Shown one piece after another: positions 17,066-25,382 of a stretch of 64,000 nt of DNA. The notes under the pieces are model-generated. The model searched no databases. It had not been told where the DNA came from and worked only from the letters and a program-made list of their open reading frames with translations. Made by a program: the position numbers and the translations under genes. The stretch covers positions 1,612,001 to 1,676,000 of the forward strand of contig NZ_LS483429.1 in NCBI RefSeq assembly GCF_900475885.1, in the 5' to 3' direction. Position 1 is the first letter of the stretch, and each line of letters opens with the position of its first letter. The stretch is from Haemophilus aegyptius. GTDB taxonomy: Bacteria; Pseudomonadota; Gammaproteobacteria; Enterobacterales; Pasteurellaceae.

Positions 17066-17450
17066 AACCGCTTTTGTTTTAACTGCTGGCGTTCATGTTT
17101 TTGAGGGTTCTTTTATGCCGATTGTTATCGCAACGGGAGAAAGCAAAGAGGCTATTTTAAGTTTTCATCGCACCTATACCCTGCAAGGTAAGCTAACGAA
17201 TATCAAGGAAATTAATTTAAATCACTACACGCTAGAAATTAGCTTAGGCAATGCACAAGCCCCTATCATTCACGCAAAGGGGAAAAGAAGTCGTGCAGAT
17301 TTAGAGGAGGCGATAGAGCATTTTCAAATTCTCTACCCTACTGCACAAATTAGAGTAATTCAGTTCAAGGACGCATTTTTATTTAAGCAATGCGCAGGAA
17401 TTAGATTAGGGATTGATGCAGCGCAAGGAGGCAAGAAATGGCTAAATTAA
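17058..17450 (+). CDS. Hypothetical protein upstream of the replication gene
   Basis: 130 residues with alternating strands and helices (TAFVLTAGVHVFEG, HYTLEISLGNAQAPIIHAKGK, RADLEEAIEHFQILYPTAQIRVIQF). Overlaps the replication gene by 13 bp. I do not see Toprim or primase motifs, so calling it a primase partner would be a guess. Confidence 0.55.
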   Translation: MSKTAFVLTAGVHVFEGSFMPIVIATGESKEAILSFHRTYTLQGKLTNIKEINLNHYTLEISLGNAQAPIIHAKGKRSRADLEEAIEHFQILYPTAQIRVIQFKDAFLFKQCAGIRLGIDAAQGGKKWLN

Positions 17451-19630
17451 TCAATGCGCCTTACGCTAAACAACAAGACCCCACAGGGCAAAGCCTTGTG
17501 ACTATTTGCATAGGCACGCAAGCACAAACTATCGCAAAACATTTTAATGAAATGGGTAAAAGTGCGGTAGAAATTGAGCTAGAAAACACACTAGGCGAGC
17601 AAGGGAAATCATTCCCTTGTGTGGTGGTAGATAGTGAGATTTTAGAGCATATAGAACGCTATCGCATTGCGCCTAAAAATACCCAATCTATCCGCTTAAT
17701 ACAGGCGAATAATGGCATGGCACTGTCAAATGAAACGCTTGAGCGTGTTTATTTAAATATCGCGCAATCCACCAGCGCAGAGAGTGTGATTTATTGCAAT
17801 GAAGCGGGCGAAGTTCTGGAAGAGGTAAGCCGATATATTCAACGGTTACGCAATGGGGACACCTATCACGGGGAAATTAAACCAATTTGTGAATCTATCC
17901 GAGATAACCACCAGCCCTACACCGAAAAACGCAAGGAGAACGGCATAGAGGGGCTTTTTAGGGTTGTGCCAAAGTTAGACAAGGACACGGGCGAAATGAT
18001 GGATAAATGCGAATGGTTGGCTGATTGTGTTGATGTCGTGGGAATTGGGCTTTCTGATAGCGATTATTTTTCAATGCTTTCATTCCAAGCACAAGGCAAG
18101 TCCGAGCCGATTTTAATCGCCTTACCTTGGGCGGATATTGGCGAGCGTGCTGGCTGGCAATTACTCAAACAAAACGGGTTAAGAATTACCAATAGCCAAC
18201 GCTTGAAACCGCATTTAGCGGATTTCCTGCAAGATACCCAGAATAAGCCGATTTATCAAATCGTGAACGAAACAGGCTGGCAATCAGACTTTAACGCCTA
18301 TGTGCTGCCTAGTGGCGAGGTATTAGGGAAACCTGAACGACCGATTTATTTCAATAGCAAATCAACCACCAGCGCAGGCTATCAAGCCAAAGGCACGCTA
18401 AGTGACTGGCAAAGGGAAATAGGGCAATATCTACGAGGCAATCATTCAATGATGCTAGGCGTGGCTTGTTCTTTGTCTGCCCCGTTGATTGGCTTAATTG
18501 GGGCGGAAAGTTTTGGCGTGCATTTATTCGGTAAATCCAGTGCAGGAAAAACCACCATAGCCAATATTGCGAGTTCAATTTATGGCGAGCCTGATTTAAT
18601 CCGTTTATCGTGGAACGGCACAAGCCTAGGATTGATTAACGAGGCAGCCACACGTAATGACGGCTTTATTCCTCTTGATGAAATCGGACAAGGGGCAAGC
18701 AAAAAGCACGTAGAGCAAACCGCCTACACGTTATTTAATGGCGTGGGAAAAATACAAGGCGCAAAAGACGGCGGAAACAGAGAACTAAACCGCTGGCGCA
18801 TTTTGGTATTTTCTATAGGCGAGCAAGATTTAGAGCTTTATTTAAAACAAGACAATATCAAAACTAATGCTGGGCAATTAGTCCGCCTGTTAAATATCCC
18901 TATCACGCCGTCTAGCGCGTTTTATCATTTTGGCAATGGTAAAGCCCACGCTGACCATTTAAACGCAATGACAAGGCGTTACTACGGCACAATGGGCAGA
19001 GCGTGGATAGAATGGCTACTTGAAAATAAAAGTGCGGTAACGGCTGAATATGAACGTTTAAGCGAACAATGGCAAGCAATGCTACCAAATGACGCAAGCC
19101 CACAAGTAAAACGAGTGGCGGGGCGATTTGCCATTTTAGAAACCGCTTTACAGCTGGCAGCGCATCTAACAGGCTGGGAAACGAGCGAAAACAAAACCGC
19201 ACTTCTGCACGGATTTAATGAATGGATAAATGAATATGGGCTACATTCTCGAGAAGAAAAGCAAATCATTGAACAAGTGAATGGCTGGCTTTTACGCAAT
19301 GGGGCTAGATTTTTAGATTTTCCTTTCAATCCAAATCAGAAAGAACCGAACGACACGGCAGGTTATCGCCAGTTAGCCGACAGTAAAGAACAGCAAGAGG
19401 GCGATAAATATTGGGTATTTCCGCAAGTTTATATTCAAGATGTCATTAAAGGCTTTAATGAAAAACAGGCAAATGAAATCTTATTGGGTGCAGGAATGTT
19501 AATACAGGGAAAAGAGAGAGGGCGCAAATACCTTAACCGTTTACCCAAAACAATAAGCGGAGGGAAAACTATCCGATGCTATGTACTGGAAATCTTAAAC
19601 GAGGACGAGGAAAGCGAAGAGATAGAATAA
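17438..19630 (+). CDS. DUF927-family helicase-like replication protein
   Basis: 730 residues, the largest gene of the island. The N-terminal 150 residues are of unknown fold; about 165-460 form the DUF927 region (GLFRVVPKLDKDTGEM, ITNSQRLKPHLADFL, ETGWQSDFNAYVLPSGEVLG) with Walker A GKSSAGKT near 368 and Walker B FIPLDEIGQG near 410. The C-terminal part includes a winged-helix-like region. Such proteins serve as replicative helicase or helicase-primase of phage satellites. The adjacent iteron cluster is the likely site where it or a partner starts replication. Confidence 0.8.
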   Translation: MAKLINAPYAKQQDPTGQSLVTICIGTQAQTIAKHFNEMGKSAVEIELENTLGEQGKSFPCVVVDSEILEHIERYRIAPKNTQSIRLIQANNGMALSNETLERVYLNIAQSTSAESVIYCNEAGEVLEEVSRYIQRLRNGDTYHGEIKPICESIRDNHQPYTEKRKENGIEGLFRVVPKLDKDTGEMMDKCEWLADCVDVVGIGLSDSDYFSMLSFQAQGKSEPILIALPWADIGERAGWQLLKQNGLRITNSQRLKPHLADFLQDTQNKPIYQIVNETGWQSDFNAYVLPSGEVLGKPERPIYFNSKSTTSAGYQAKGTLSDWQREIGQYLRGNHSMMLGVACSLSAPLIGLIGAESFGVHLFGKSSAGKTTIANIASSIYGEPDLIRLSWNGTSLGLINEAATRNDGFIPLDEIGQGASKKHVEQTAYTLFNGVGKIQGAKDGGNRELNRWRILVFSIGEQDLELYLKQDNIKTNAGQLVRLLNIPITPSSAFYHFGNGKAHADHLNAMTRRYYGTMGRAWIEWLLENKSAVTAEYERLSEQWQAMLPNDASPQVKRVAGRFAILETALQLAAHLTGWETSENKTALLHGFNEWINEYGLHSREEKQIIEQVNGWLLRNGARFLDFPFNPNQKEPNDTAGYRQLADSKEQQEGDKYWVFPQVYIQDVIKGFNEKQANEILLGAGMLIQGKERGRKYLNRLPKTISGGKTIRCYVLEILNEDEESEEIE

Positions 19631-19666
19631 AAAGCCTATTTTGAAAGGTATAGACTATCAATAATA

Positions 19667-19699
19667 AAGAGTAGATCATAATTGATTTGCTCTTTTTTT
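19667..19699 (+). terminator. Terminator after the replication gene
   Basis: Imperfect stem AGAGTAGATCA/TGATTTGCTCT followed by seven T. Confidence 0.65.
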
Positions 19700-19760
19700 A
19701 TTCCACCAACGGGAAAAAAACAAAAAAATTTTTTCCGTGTGTAGATGAGTTAAAAAATAT

Positions 19761-19975
19761 TGGGCATTTTGGGCACGGAAACAACAAAATATAAATATAT
19801 CAATTACTTATAAAAAAATAGCGTGCCCAATTTTATGGCTTCCGTGCCCAGTCAAAAAACGACCAATTTACCATCGTGCCCAATTTGTGCCCAGCCGTGC
19901 CCAGTGGATTGGGCACGAAAATCGCATCTAAGTTATTGATTTTAAAGGTTCGTGCCCAAATGCCCAGCGTGCCCA
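19761..19975. repeat. GTGCCCA iteron cluster, putative satellite origin
   Basis: The heptamer GTGCCCA occurs perfectly at 19823, 19844, 19876, 19887, 19897, 19952 and 19969, inverted at 19770 and 19910, with one-mismatch copies at 19761 (inverted) and 19960: eleven copies in about 215 bp. AT-rich tracts flank the cluster. It lies directly downstream of the replication gene in a 590-bp gap without genes. P4 and PICI origins are iteron arrays beside the replication gene, so this is read as the replication origin. Confidence 0.7.
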
Positions 19976-20160
19976 GTGTTTTTTAGTTATCTATACACTT
20001 TTTTTATTTTTTAGGTGGTGGATGGCAATGGTTGATCTATAGGTAAAACTTTACTAAAACATGGTAGGTAAGAATAAGGCTTTATGCAATGCATTGAGCC
20101 TTTTTTATTGAGTTTTGCGACCAGTACGCGCGCACGAGGAAATGAGCATTGAATAAAATG

Positions 20161-20217
20161 TTTACTTCATACCCTTAAAGCGTATAATAAATAGGCTAAA
20201 TAACATTTAGCCTATTT
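20161..20217 (+). promoter_or_regulatory. higBA-2 promoter with perfect inverted repeat
   Basis: TTTACT (20161-20166), a 16-bp spacer and TATAAT (20183-20188). The next base begins a 13-bp perfect inverted repeat AAATAGGCTAAAT/ATTTAGCCTATTT (20189-20217, 3-nt loop) that ends three bases before the GTG start. It may be the operator for autorepression, or an mRNA hairpin that hides the ribosome site. Confidence 0.65.
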
Positions 20218-20220
20218 ATC

Positions 20221-20559
20221 GTGAAATTATCATTTATTGAATTACCGCCCTTTGAGCGTTACAGAAAAGCACATTTATCTGATGATGAATATAGGGCTTT
20301 CCAGAATGAGCTATTAGAAAACCCTGAAAAGGGAGACGTGATACAAAATGCTGGTGGCTTGCGGAAAATTAGGATTGCCGATAGTGAAAGAAATAAAGGG
20401 AAACGAGGTGGCGCACGAGTGATTTATTACTATCTCATACGTAAATCGCAGATATTACTCGTTACCGCTTACAGTAAAAACAGATGCGAAGATTTAACCA
20501 CAGAGCAATATAAAATTTTAGCTAAACTGGTGAAAGAGATAGAGGAGCTAGAGCAATGA
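20221..20559 (+). CDS. HigB-2/RelE-like toxin
   Basis: 112 residues from GTG. The pattern FIELPPFERYRKAHLSDDEYRAFQNELLENPEKGDVI, GGLRKIRIA, KRGGARVIYYYL and ILLVTAYSKNRCEDLT is that of the RelE/HigB-2 family of ribosome-dependent mRNA interferases. The stop overlaps the antitoxin start (ATGA). Toxin-first order is usual for higBA. A canonical SD is absent because the promoter inverted repeat occupies the leader. It probably stabilises the island. Confidence 0.85.
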   Translation: MKLSFIELPPFERYRKAHLSDDEYRAFQNELLENPEKGDVIQNAGGLRKIRIADSERNKGKRGGARVIYYYLIRKSQILLVTAYSKNRCEDLTTEQYKILAKLVKEIEELEQ

Positions 20560-20864
20560 GTAAATTATTTGATGAGCTTATAGAAGGGCTAAATGCCTAT
20601 AAAGACTTTACACAGGGGAAAATAACGCTCAGAGTAGAGACGCGTGAACGAATTGAACCTGCAAGCATTACAGCAGAGGAAGTGAAAGCAATTAGAGAGA
20701 AATTAAACCTTTCTCAAGCCGTTTTTGCGCAGAAGTTACGAACTAGTGTAAGAACCTATCAAGGTTGGGAGCAAGGGAAAACCAAACCTAGCGCACACGC
20801 CTCCTTATTGTTGCGCATGGTGGATAAAGCCCCGCAAACCTTTGAGCTCATCGCAGGGATATAA
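20556..20864 (+). CDS. HigA-2/NadS-like antitoxin (XRE family)
   Basis: 102 residues. The first half binds toxin in this family; the second half is an XRE helix-turn-helix: ITAEEVKAIREKLNLSQAVFAQKLRTSVRTYQGWEQGKTKPSAHASLLL. Expected to neutralise the upstream toxin and repress the shared promoter. Confidence 0.87.
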   Translation: MSKLFDELIEGLNAYKDFTQGKITLRVETRERIEPASITAEEVKAIREKLNLSQAVFAQKLRTSVRTYQGWEQGKTKPSAHASLLLRMVDKAPQTFELIAGI

Positions 20865-21193
20865 TAATCACTCATCATTGCACGACAAGCAGCAGAAATA
20901 AGATGCTTTATACGCTTTTATACATTAAAAGTATAATTATACAAAGAGAGTATAAAACGATATAAAGCAATAAAGCGCAGTCAAATATACTGCGTTTTTC
21001 TTTTTTTGCTGGTGGCTAGAAGTGATTAAACTTCGCAAAAAAATCTCCCACGAAAATTTTTATTTTTACAGATAACCGCCCTATCATTTCCTATCTTGAA
21101 AAACCATAGATTGAAATTTTGAATCTTAAATGATGATGAATAGTTATTCGCAAAAATGAATAGAATTTAGGGGTACTTTGGATTTTAGGAGTA
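20865..21193. other. Right-end non-coding region of the island
   Basis: No gene. It begins with a cluster of TATAC/GTATA half-sites in both orientations (20909-20953), then a terminator with stem CGCAGT/ACTGCG and T-run (20976-21007) that ends the higBA-2 transcript, then AT-rich DNA with two integrase-type repeats at 21165-21175 and 21183-21193. No copy of the ssrA 3' end was found. Confidence 0.6.
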
Positions 21194-21768
21194 GAATGCC
21201 ATTCTCCCAGAGTATGTTTTGATAACCTATCATCTGATACTGCCAACCTTGGTCGGAATGTAAAATCGGTTTTGCGCCTGCAAACCTTGCTACAGCTTGT
21301 TTCATCATTTGGGTAATTTGCTCAGAATTCGGACCTCGCACTAAATCATAAGCAATAATTTCATTGTTAAATAAATCCTTAATGAGGGGATAAATAGAGC
21401 TTGCCTTTCACACACTTGAACTCGGTATTCTTAATCCCTAGCCATTTCCAGCACCAAAATGTAAGCAAGCGGGTTCTGCAGAAAATTGCTTACTTTTAAC
21501 CGATTGTATCATCTTAAGTTTAAATTCAGATGAGTAATTTCACTTCTTACCCAGCAACGCTAAGCCATTGATTCTAATATGATCAAATTGATTAATCCAA
21601 TGTCACAATGTTCTGCTGACAAGTTGAAAATGTCTGCAGGGGAATCAACAATTTTTACTATTTTGAAGATAAAACTCGATGACTTGTTACTTGAAAAAAA
21701 TTGTATTTGGTCATAAAAAATCTGCACCTTAGTTGGTTGTTTAATCCAACTTTTGGAGTGCAGATCAA
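21194..21768 (-). mobile_element. Decayed remnant of the same IS3-family element
   Basis: Homologous to the element at 783-2195 but lacking its first 250 bp (end of orfB and the inverted repeat) and with an internal deletion that joins the middle of orfB (near 1275 of the intact copy) to orfA (near 1876). Many point changes break all frames. The orfA-side inverted repeat survives (AACTTTTGGAGTGCAGATC at the right edge). Its truncated left edge begins one base after the last integrase-type repeat of the island, so the IS may have removed the island's attachment site. Confidence 0.85.
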
Positions 21769-21785
21769 AAGTGCGACCAATTTTT

Positions 21786-22490
<705 letters not shown>

Positions 22491-22573
22491 CTATTCTAGA
22501 ATCTTTCCCTTGTTTTAGCAAAAACTAATCTTTAATATGGCACCACATTTTTGTTTAACAAAGAGGAAATAAA

Positions 22574-23236
22574 ATGACTCAACTTACTCGTGAACAAGTT
22601 CTTGAACTCTTCCATCAACGTAGCTCAACACGTTATTACGACCCAACAAAAAAAATCAGTGATGAAGATTTTGAATGTATTTTAGAGTGCGGTCGATTAT
22701 CGCCGAGTTCTGTAGGCTCTGAGCCTTGGAAATTTTTAGTGATTCAAAATAAAACCTTACGCGAAAAAATGAAACCTTTTAGCTGGGGAATGATAAATCA
22801 GCTTGATAATTGCAGTCATCTTGTGGTAATTCTCGCGAAGAAAAATGCCCGTTATGATAGTCCGTTTTTTGTGGATGTGATGGCACGCAAAGGCTTGAAC
22901 GCAGAGCAACAACAAGCTGCCCTCGCAAAATACAAAACCCTGCAAGAAGAAGATATGAAATTACTCGAAAGCGACCGCACTTTATTTGATTGGTGCAGTA
23001 AACAAACTTATATCGCCCTTGCAAATATGCTTACTGGAGCTTCAGCCCTTGGCATCGACTCTTGCCCAATTGAAGGTTTTCATTACGACAAAATGAATGA
23101 ATGCCTCGCCGAAGAAGGATTATTCGATCCTCAAGAATATGCCGTTTCTGTCGCCGCAACTTTCGGCTACCGCTCACGCGATATTGCGAAAAAATCCCGT
23201 AAAACGTTGGATGAAGTGGTGAGATGGGTGAAATAA
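22574..23236 (+). CDS. NAD(P)H-dependent nitroreductase (NfsB-like)
   Basis: FMN-dependent oxidoreductase of the nitroreductase family, 220 residues, cytoplasmic. FMN-contact motif RSSTRYYDPTKKISDEDF near the N-terminus, then RLSPSSVGSEPWKFLVI, and the C-terminal MLTGASALGIDSCPIEGF and GYRSRD segments. AGAGGAAA precedes the ATG. Stands alone between neuA (divergent) and mazEF (convergent), and shares a bidirectional terminator with mazF. The natural substrate is not known from sequence. Confidence 0.9.
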   Translation: MTQLTREQVLELFHQRSSTRYYDPTKKISDEDFECILECGRLSPSSVGSEPWKFLVIQNKTLREKMKPFSWGMINQLDNCSHLVVILAKKNARYDSPFFVDVMARKGLNAEQQQAALAKYKTLQEEDMKLLESDRTLFDWCSKQTYIALANMLTGASALGIDSCPIEGFHYDKMNECLAEEGLFDPQEYAVSVAATFGYRSRDIAKKSRKTLDEVVRWVK

Positions 23237-23240
23237 ATAA

Positions 23241-23276
23241 AAATTGCCCTAGCAAAAAAACTAGGGCAATTTTTTT
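23241..23276. terminator. Bidirectional terminator between nitroreductase and mazF
   Basis: Perfect stem AAATTGCCCTAG/CTAGGGCAATTT with A-run on the left and T-run on the right, serving both convergent transcripts. Confidence 0.85.
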
Positions 23277-23631
23277 AATCTCTTAAAATCGCTTCAACAA
23301 TGTCTTGAACTTCAAATAAAACATAATCTGGTACAGATTCAACTTTTTTTGCGTCTCTACCTCGAAAATCAATTATTCTGGCTTGATATGCAACAACGAC
23401 ACCTTGTGTCTTACAGCCTGTTCCACTTAACGTTACCGCAAAACCATTTTCTCTGGCAAGCGCAGCATTTCCTTGTGTAATCGGTGCTATCATCATAAAT
23501 CCCAAATTATGAAATTTATTATCGCTTAATACTAATGCAGGACGTTTCTCACCCTGTAATTCATTTCCCACAACTGGATTTAAGCAAACTGTGATAATAT
23601 CACCTCTTTTAAATTGTTGTTTAGCCATCAA
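23275..23631 (-). CDS. mazF: MazF/PemK-family toxin
   Basis: 118-residue RNase toxin. Family strands GDIITVCLNPVVGNELQGEKRPALVLSDNKFHN, PITQGNAALARENGFAVTL, GVVVAYQARIIDFRGRDAK and the C-terminal helix VPDYVLFEVQDIVEAIL. The start overlaps the antitoxin stop (ATGA), so the pair is translated together. Confidence 0.92.
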   Translation of the reverse strand: MMAKQQFKRGDIITVCLNPVVGNELQGEKRPALVLSDNKFHNLGFMMIAPITQGNAALARENGFAVTLSGTGCKTQGVVVAYQARIIDFRGRDAKKVESVPDYVLFEVQDIVEAILRD

Positions 23632-23897
23632 ATTTCCTGTCCTGTCGGCTCAAGTGAATCCCATTCTTGAATGACGGGTAATTGTTTTGATGAGGTCATT
23701 GCAAGACGTTCATCTAAGGTTAATCTTTTTCTTTTTTTCGGATTATTAGGCACAACAATCACTTTAATTGTATTGTCGCTGATTTTTTCTAGTTCCAAAA
23801 AGTCCCCCATATCCAAATTCATAGAATCGGTAAAGTCCTTAGGTAAACGGATTGCTTTACTATTTCCCCACTGTTTTACTTGTAATCTTATATTCAT
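23628..23897 (-). CDS. mazE: MazE-family antitoxin
   Basis: 89 residues. AbrB-like N-terminal swapped-hairpin domain (RLQVKQWGNSKAIRLPKDFTDSMNLDMGDFLELEK) that binds the operator, followed by an acidic extended tail (TLDERLAMTSSKQLPVIQEWDSLEPTG) for toxin binding. First gene of the pair; the tail is typical and complete. Confidence 0.92.
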   Translation of the reverse strand: MNIRLQVKQWGNSKAIRLPKDFTDSMNLDMGDFLELEKISDNTIKVIVVPNNPKKRKRLTLDERLAMTSSKQLPVIQEWDSLEPTGQEI

Positions 23898-24088
23898 AGT
23901 TATATAGCTGACAAAAGTTTATTTTTAATAAAAAATAAGTCAAAAATCAGCCTCTCCTTATACTAATTAACTATTGGCAATAATGTATCACTTAATAATA
24001 CTCTGCTAGTGTAGCTTGATATTCATTGATGTCAAATAAAAGAATCATTTCATCTTATTCAAGGTAAATTAGATGAAAATAAATTTTA

Positions 24089-24108
24089 AGGGCTGCAAAT
24101 GCAGCCCT
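24089..24108 (-). terminator. Terminator downstream of mrp
   Basis: Perfect stem AGGGCTGC/GCAGCCCT with a 4-nt loop. On the minus strand it is followed by a T-rich stretch. The 190 bp between it and mazE hold nothing else recognisable beyond the mazEF promoter region. Confidence 0.7.
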
Positions 24109-24119
24109 ATCTTTTTTGA

Positions 24120-25232
24120 TTATTTCACTTCTTTAAATAAAATCTCGCTTGGGATTACGGAACCTTGCCAGTAAAGTTCTGTAGAGACTTTTTCTGCAAG
24201 TTGTAAGAACGCTTGTGAAATTTCATTTTCAGGCACTCGCACAACGGTCGGGTTGCCTGCATCTAAATCTTCACGGATACGAATATGCAGAGGAAGTTGA
24301 GCTAATACTTTCACATTGTATTTTTCCGCCATTTTCTCTGCACCGCCTGTGCCAAAAATCGCTTCGTGATGACCGCACTTACTACAAATATGCATAGACA
24401 TATTTTCCACAATGCCTAACACTGGTACGGATACTCGCTCAAACATTGAAATACCTTTCACTGCGTCAAGCAAAGCAATATCTTGTGGAGTTGTCACTAC
24501 CACGGCACCAGTCACAGGGATTTGTTGTGATAAGGTAAGTTGAATATCGCCAGTGCCTGGAGGCATATCGATAACAAGATAATCTAAACTATCCCATAGA
24601 GTTTCATTTAATAATTGGCTTAATGCACTACTCGCCATTGGGCCACGCCAAATTGTTGCGCTGTCTTCATTCATTAAAAAGCCAATGGAATTTGCAGATA
24701 AACCATGTGCTTTAATTGGGGTGATGTGTTGATTATCTGGCGAAGTCGGGCGTTGATCCGCTGCACCTAACATGTGTGGAATAGAAGGACCATAAATATC
24801 CGCATCTAAAATCCCAACACGTGCGCCTTGTGCTTGTAATGCTAAAGCTAGATTAACAGAAACCGATGATTTCCCTACGCCGCCTTTACCAGAACTCACC
24901 GCAATAATATTTTTCACACCTTTTACTGCCGGTTGATTATTTGCACGTTTGAGTGTGGCGATTTGATAAGACACCGCCCATTTAATTAATTTACAATCTG
25001 TTGCTTTCAATAACGCATCTGAAACCGATTGTTTTAACTGTTCTGCACCAGAATTCCACGCAAAAGGCAATTTCAATTCAATGCGTAAAGTATCGCCGCC
25101 CTTTTCCACTTTTTTCAAAGTATTAAGCACAATCAGATCCTTTTGCAGAGTTGGATGCTGAAATTGTTGGATAATCTGCTGAACTTGGTTTTGCTGGTCG
25201 GCAGTCAAATTATCAGAAAAGTAGGTTGCCAT
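24120..25232 (-). CDS. mrp: Mrp/ApbC iron-sulfur cluster carrier ATPase
   Basis: 370 residues, cytoplasmic. N-terminal MIP18-like domain (about 1-95), then the deviant Walker A GKGGVGKSSVSVNLALALQ, ILDADIYGPSIPHMLG, and the pair CSKCGHHEAIFGTGGA that binds a bridging 4Fe-4S cluster in this family. Transfers Fe-S clusters to apoproteins. Divergent from metG, as in other gammaproteobacteria. Confidence 0.95.
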   Translation of the reverse strand: MATYFSDNLTADQQNQVQQIIQQFQHPTLQKDLIVLNTLKKVEKGGDTLRIELKLPFAWNSGAEQLKQSVSDALLKATDCKLIKWAVSYQIATLKRANNQPAVKGVKNIIAVSSGKGGVGKSSVSVNLALALQAQGARVGILDADIYGPSIPHMLGAADQRPTSPDNQHITPIKAHGLSANSIGFLMNEDSATIWRGPMASSALSQLLNETLWDSLDYLVIDMPPGTGDIQLTLSQQIPVTGAVVVTTPQDIALLDAVKGISMFERVSVPVLGIVENMSMHICSKCGHHEAIFGTGGAEKMAEKYNVKVLAQLPLHIRIREDLDAGNPTVVRVPENEISQAFLQLAEKVSTELYWQGSVIPSEILFKEVK

Positions 25233-25382
25233 AATAACTTCCTATTTAGTAGAGTAAATTTGTCGGGCATATTTAATCACGGAAAGTGCGGTATGTTAAG
25301 TTAAAGTTTTTCAAACTAGAAAAAATCCCCTATTTAAAGTAAGATAAGCACAATTTTTGTATGCTAAAAAAGAGAATAATAA

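Larger units (their letters stand above)
7840..21194 (+). mobile_element. Phage satellite (PICI/P4-like) integrated at the ssrA 3' end
   Basis: About 13.4 kb, with every recognised gene on the plus strand: P4-type integrase next to ssrA, Panacea toxin-antitoxin pair, AlpA activator, several small proteins, a TerS-like protein, an antirepressor, a P4-like RNA immunity region with an Icd-like gene, a DUF927 helicase-like replication protein, an iteron cluster and a HigBA-2 pair. No capsid, portal or tail genes are present. This set (int, alpA, replication gene, terS, no structural module) is what defines Gram-negative phage-inducible chromosomal islands. The left end is placed at the ssrA 3' end. 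The right end is placed by integrase-type repeats at 21165-21193 and the abutting IS remnant; no copy of the ssrA end was found there. Confidence 0.8.

Noticed and set aside
19761-19975. CRISPR-like array
   Set aside because: The heptamers are too short, irregularly spaced and in both orientations; no cas genes are nearby. They fit iterons.
20909-20953. TATAC/GTATA cluster as a second integrase arm-site array
   Set aside because: The sequence does not match TACT(A/C)CTAAAA; such short AT-rich motifs occur often by chance here.
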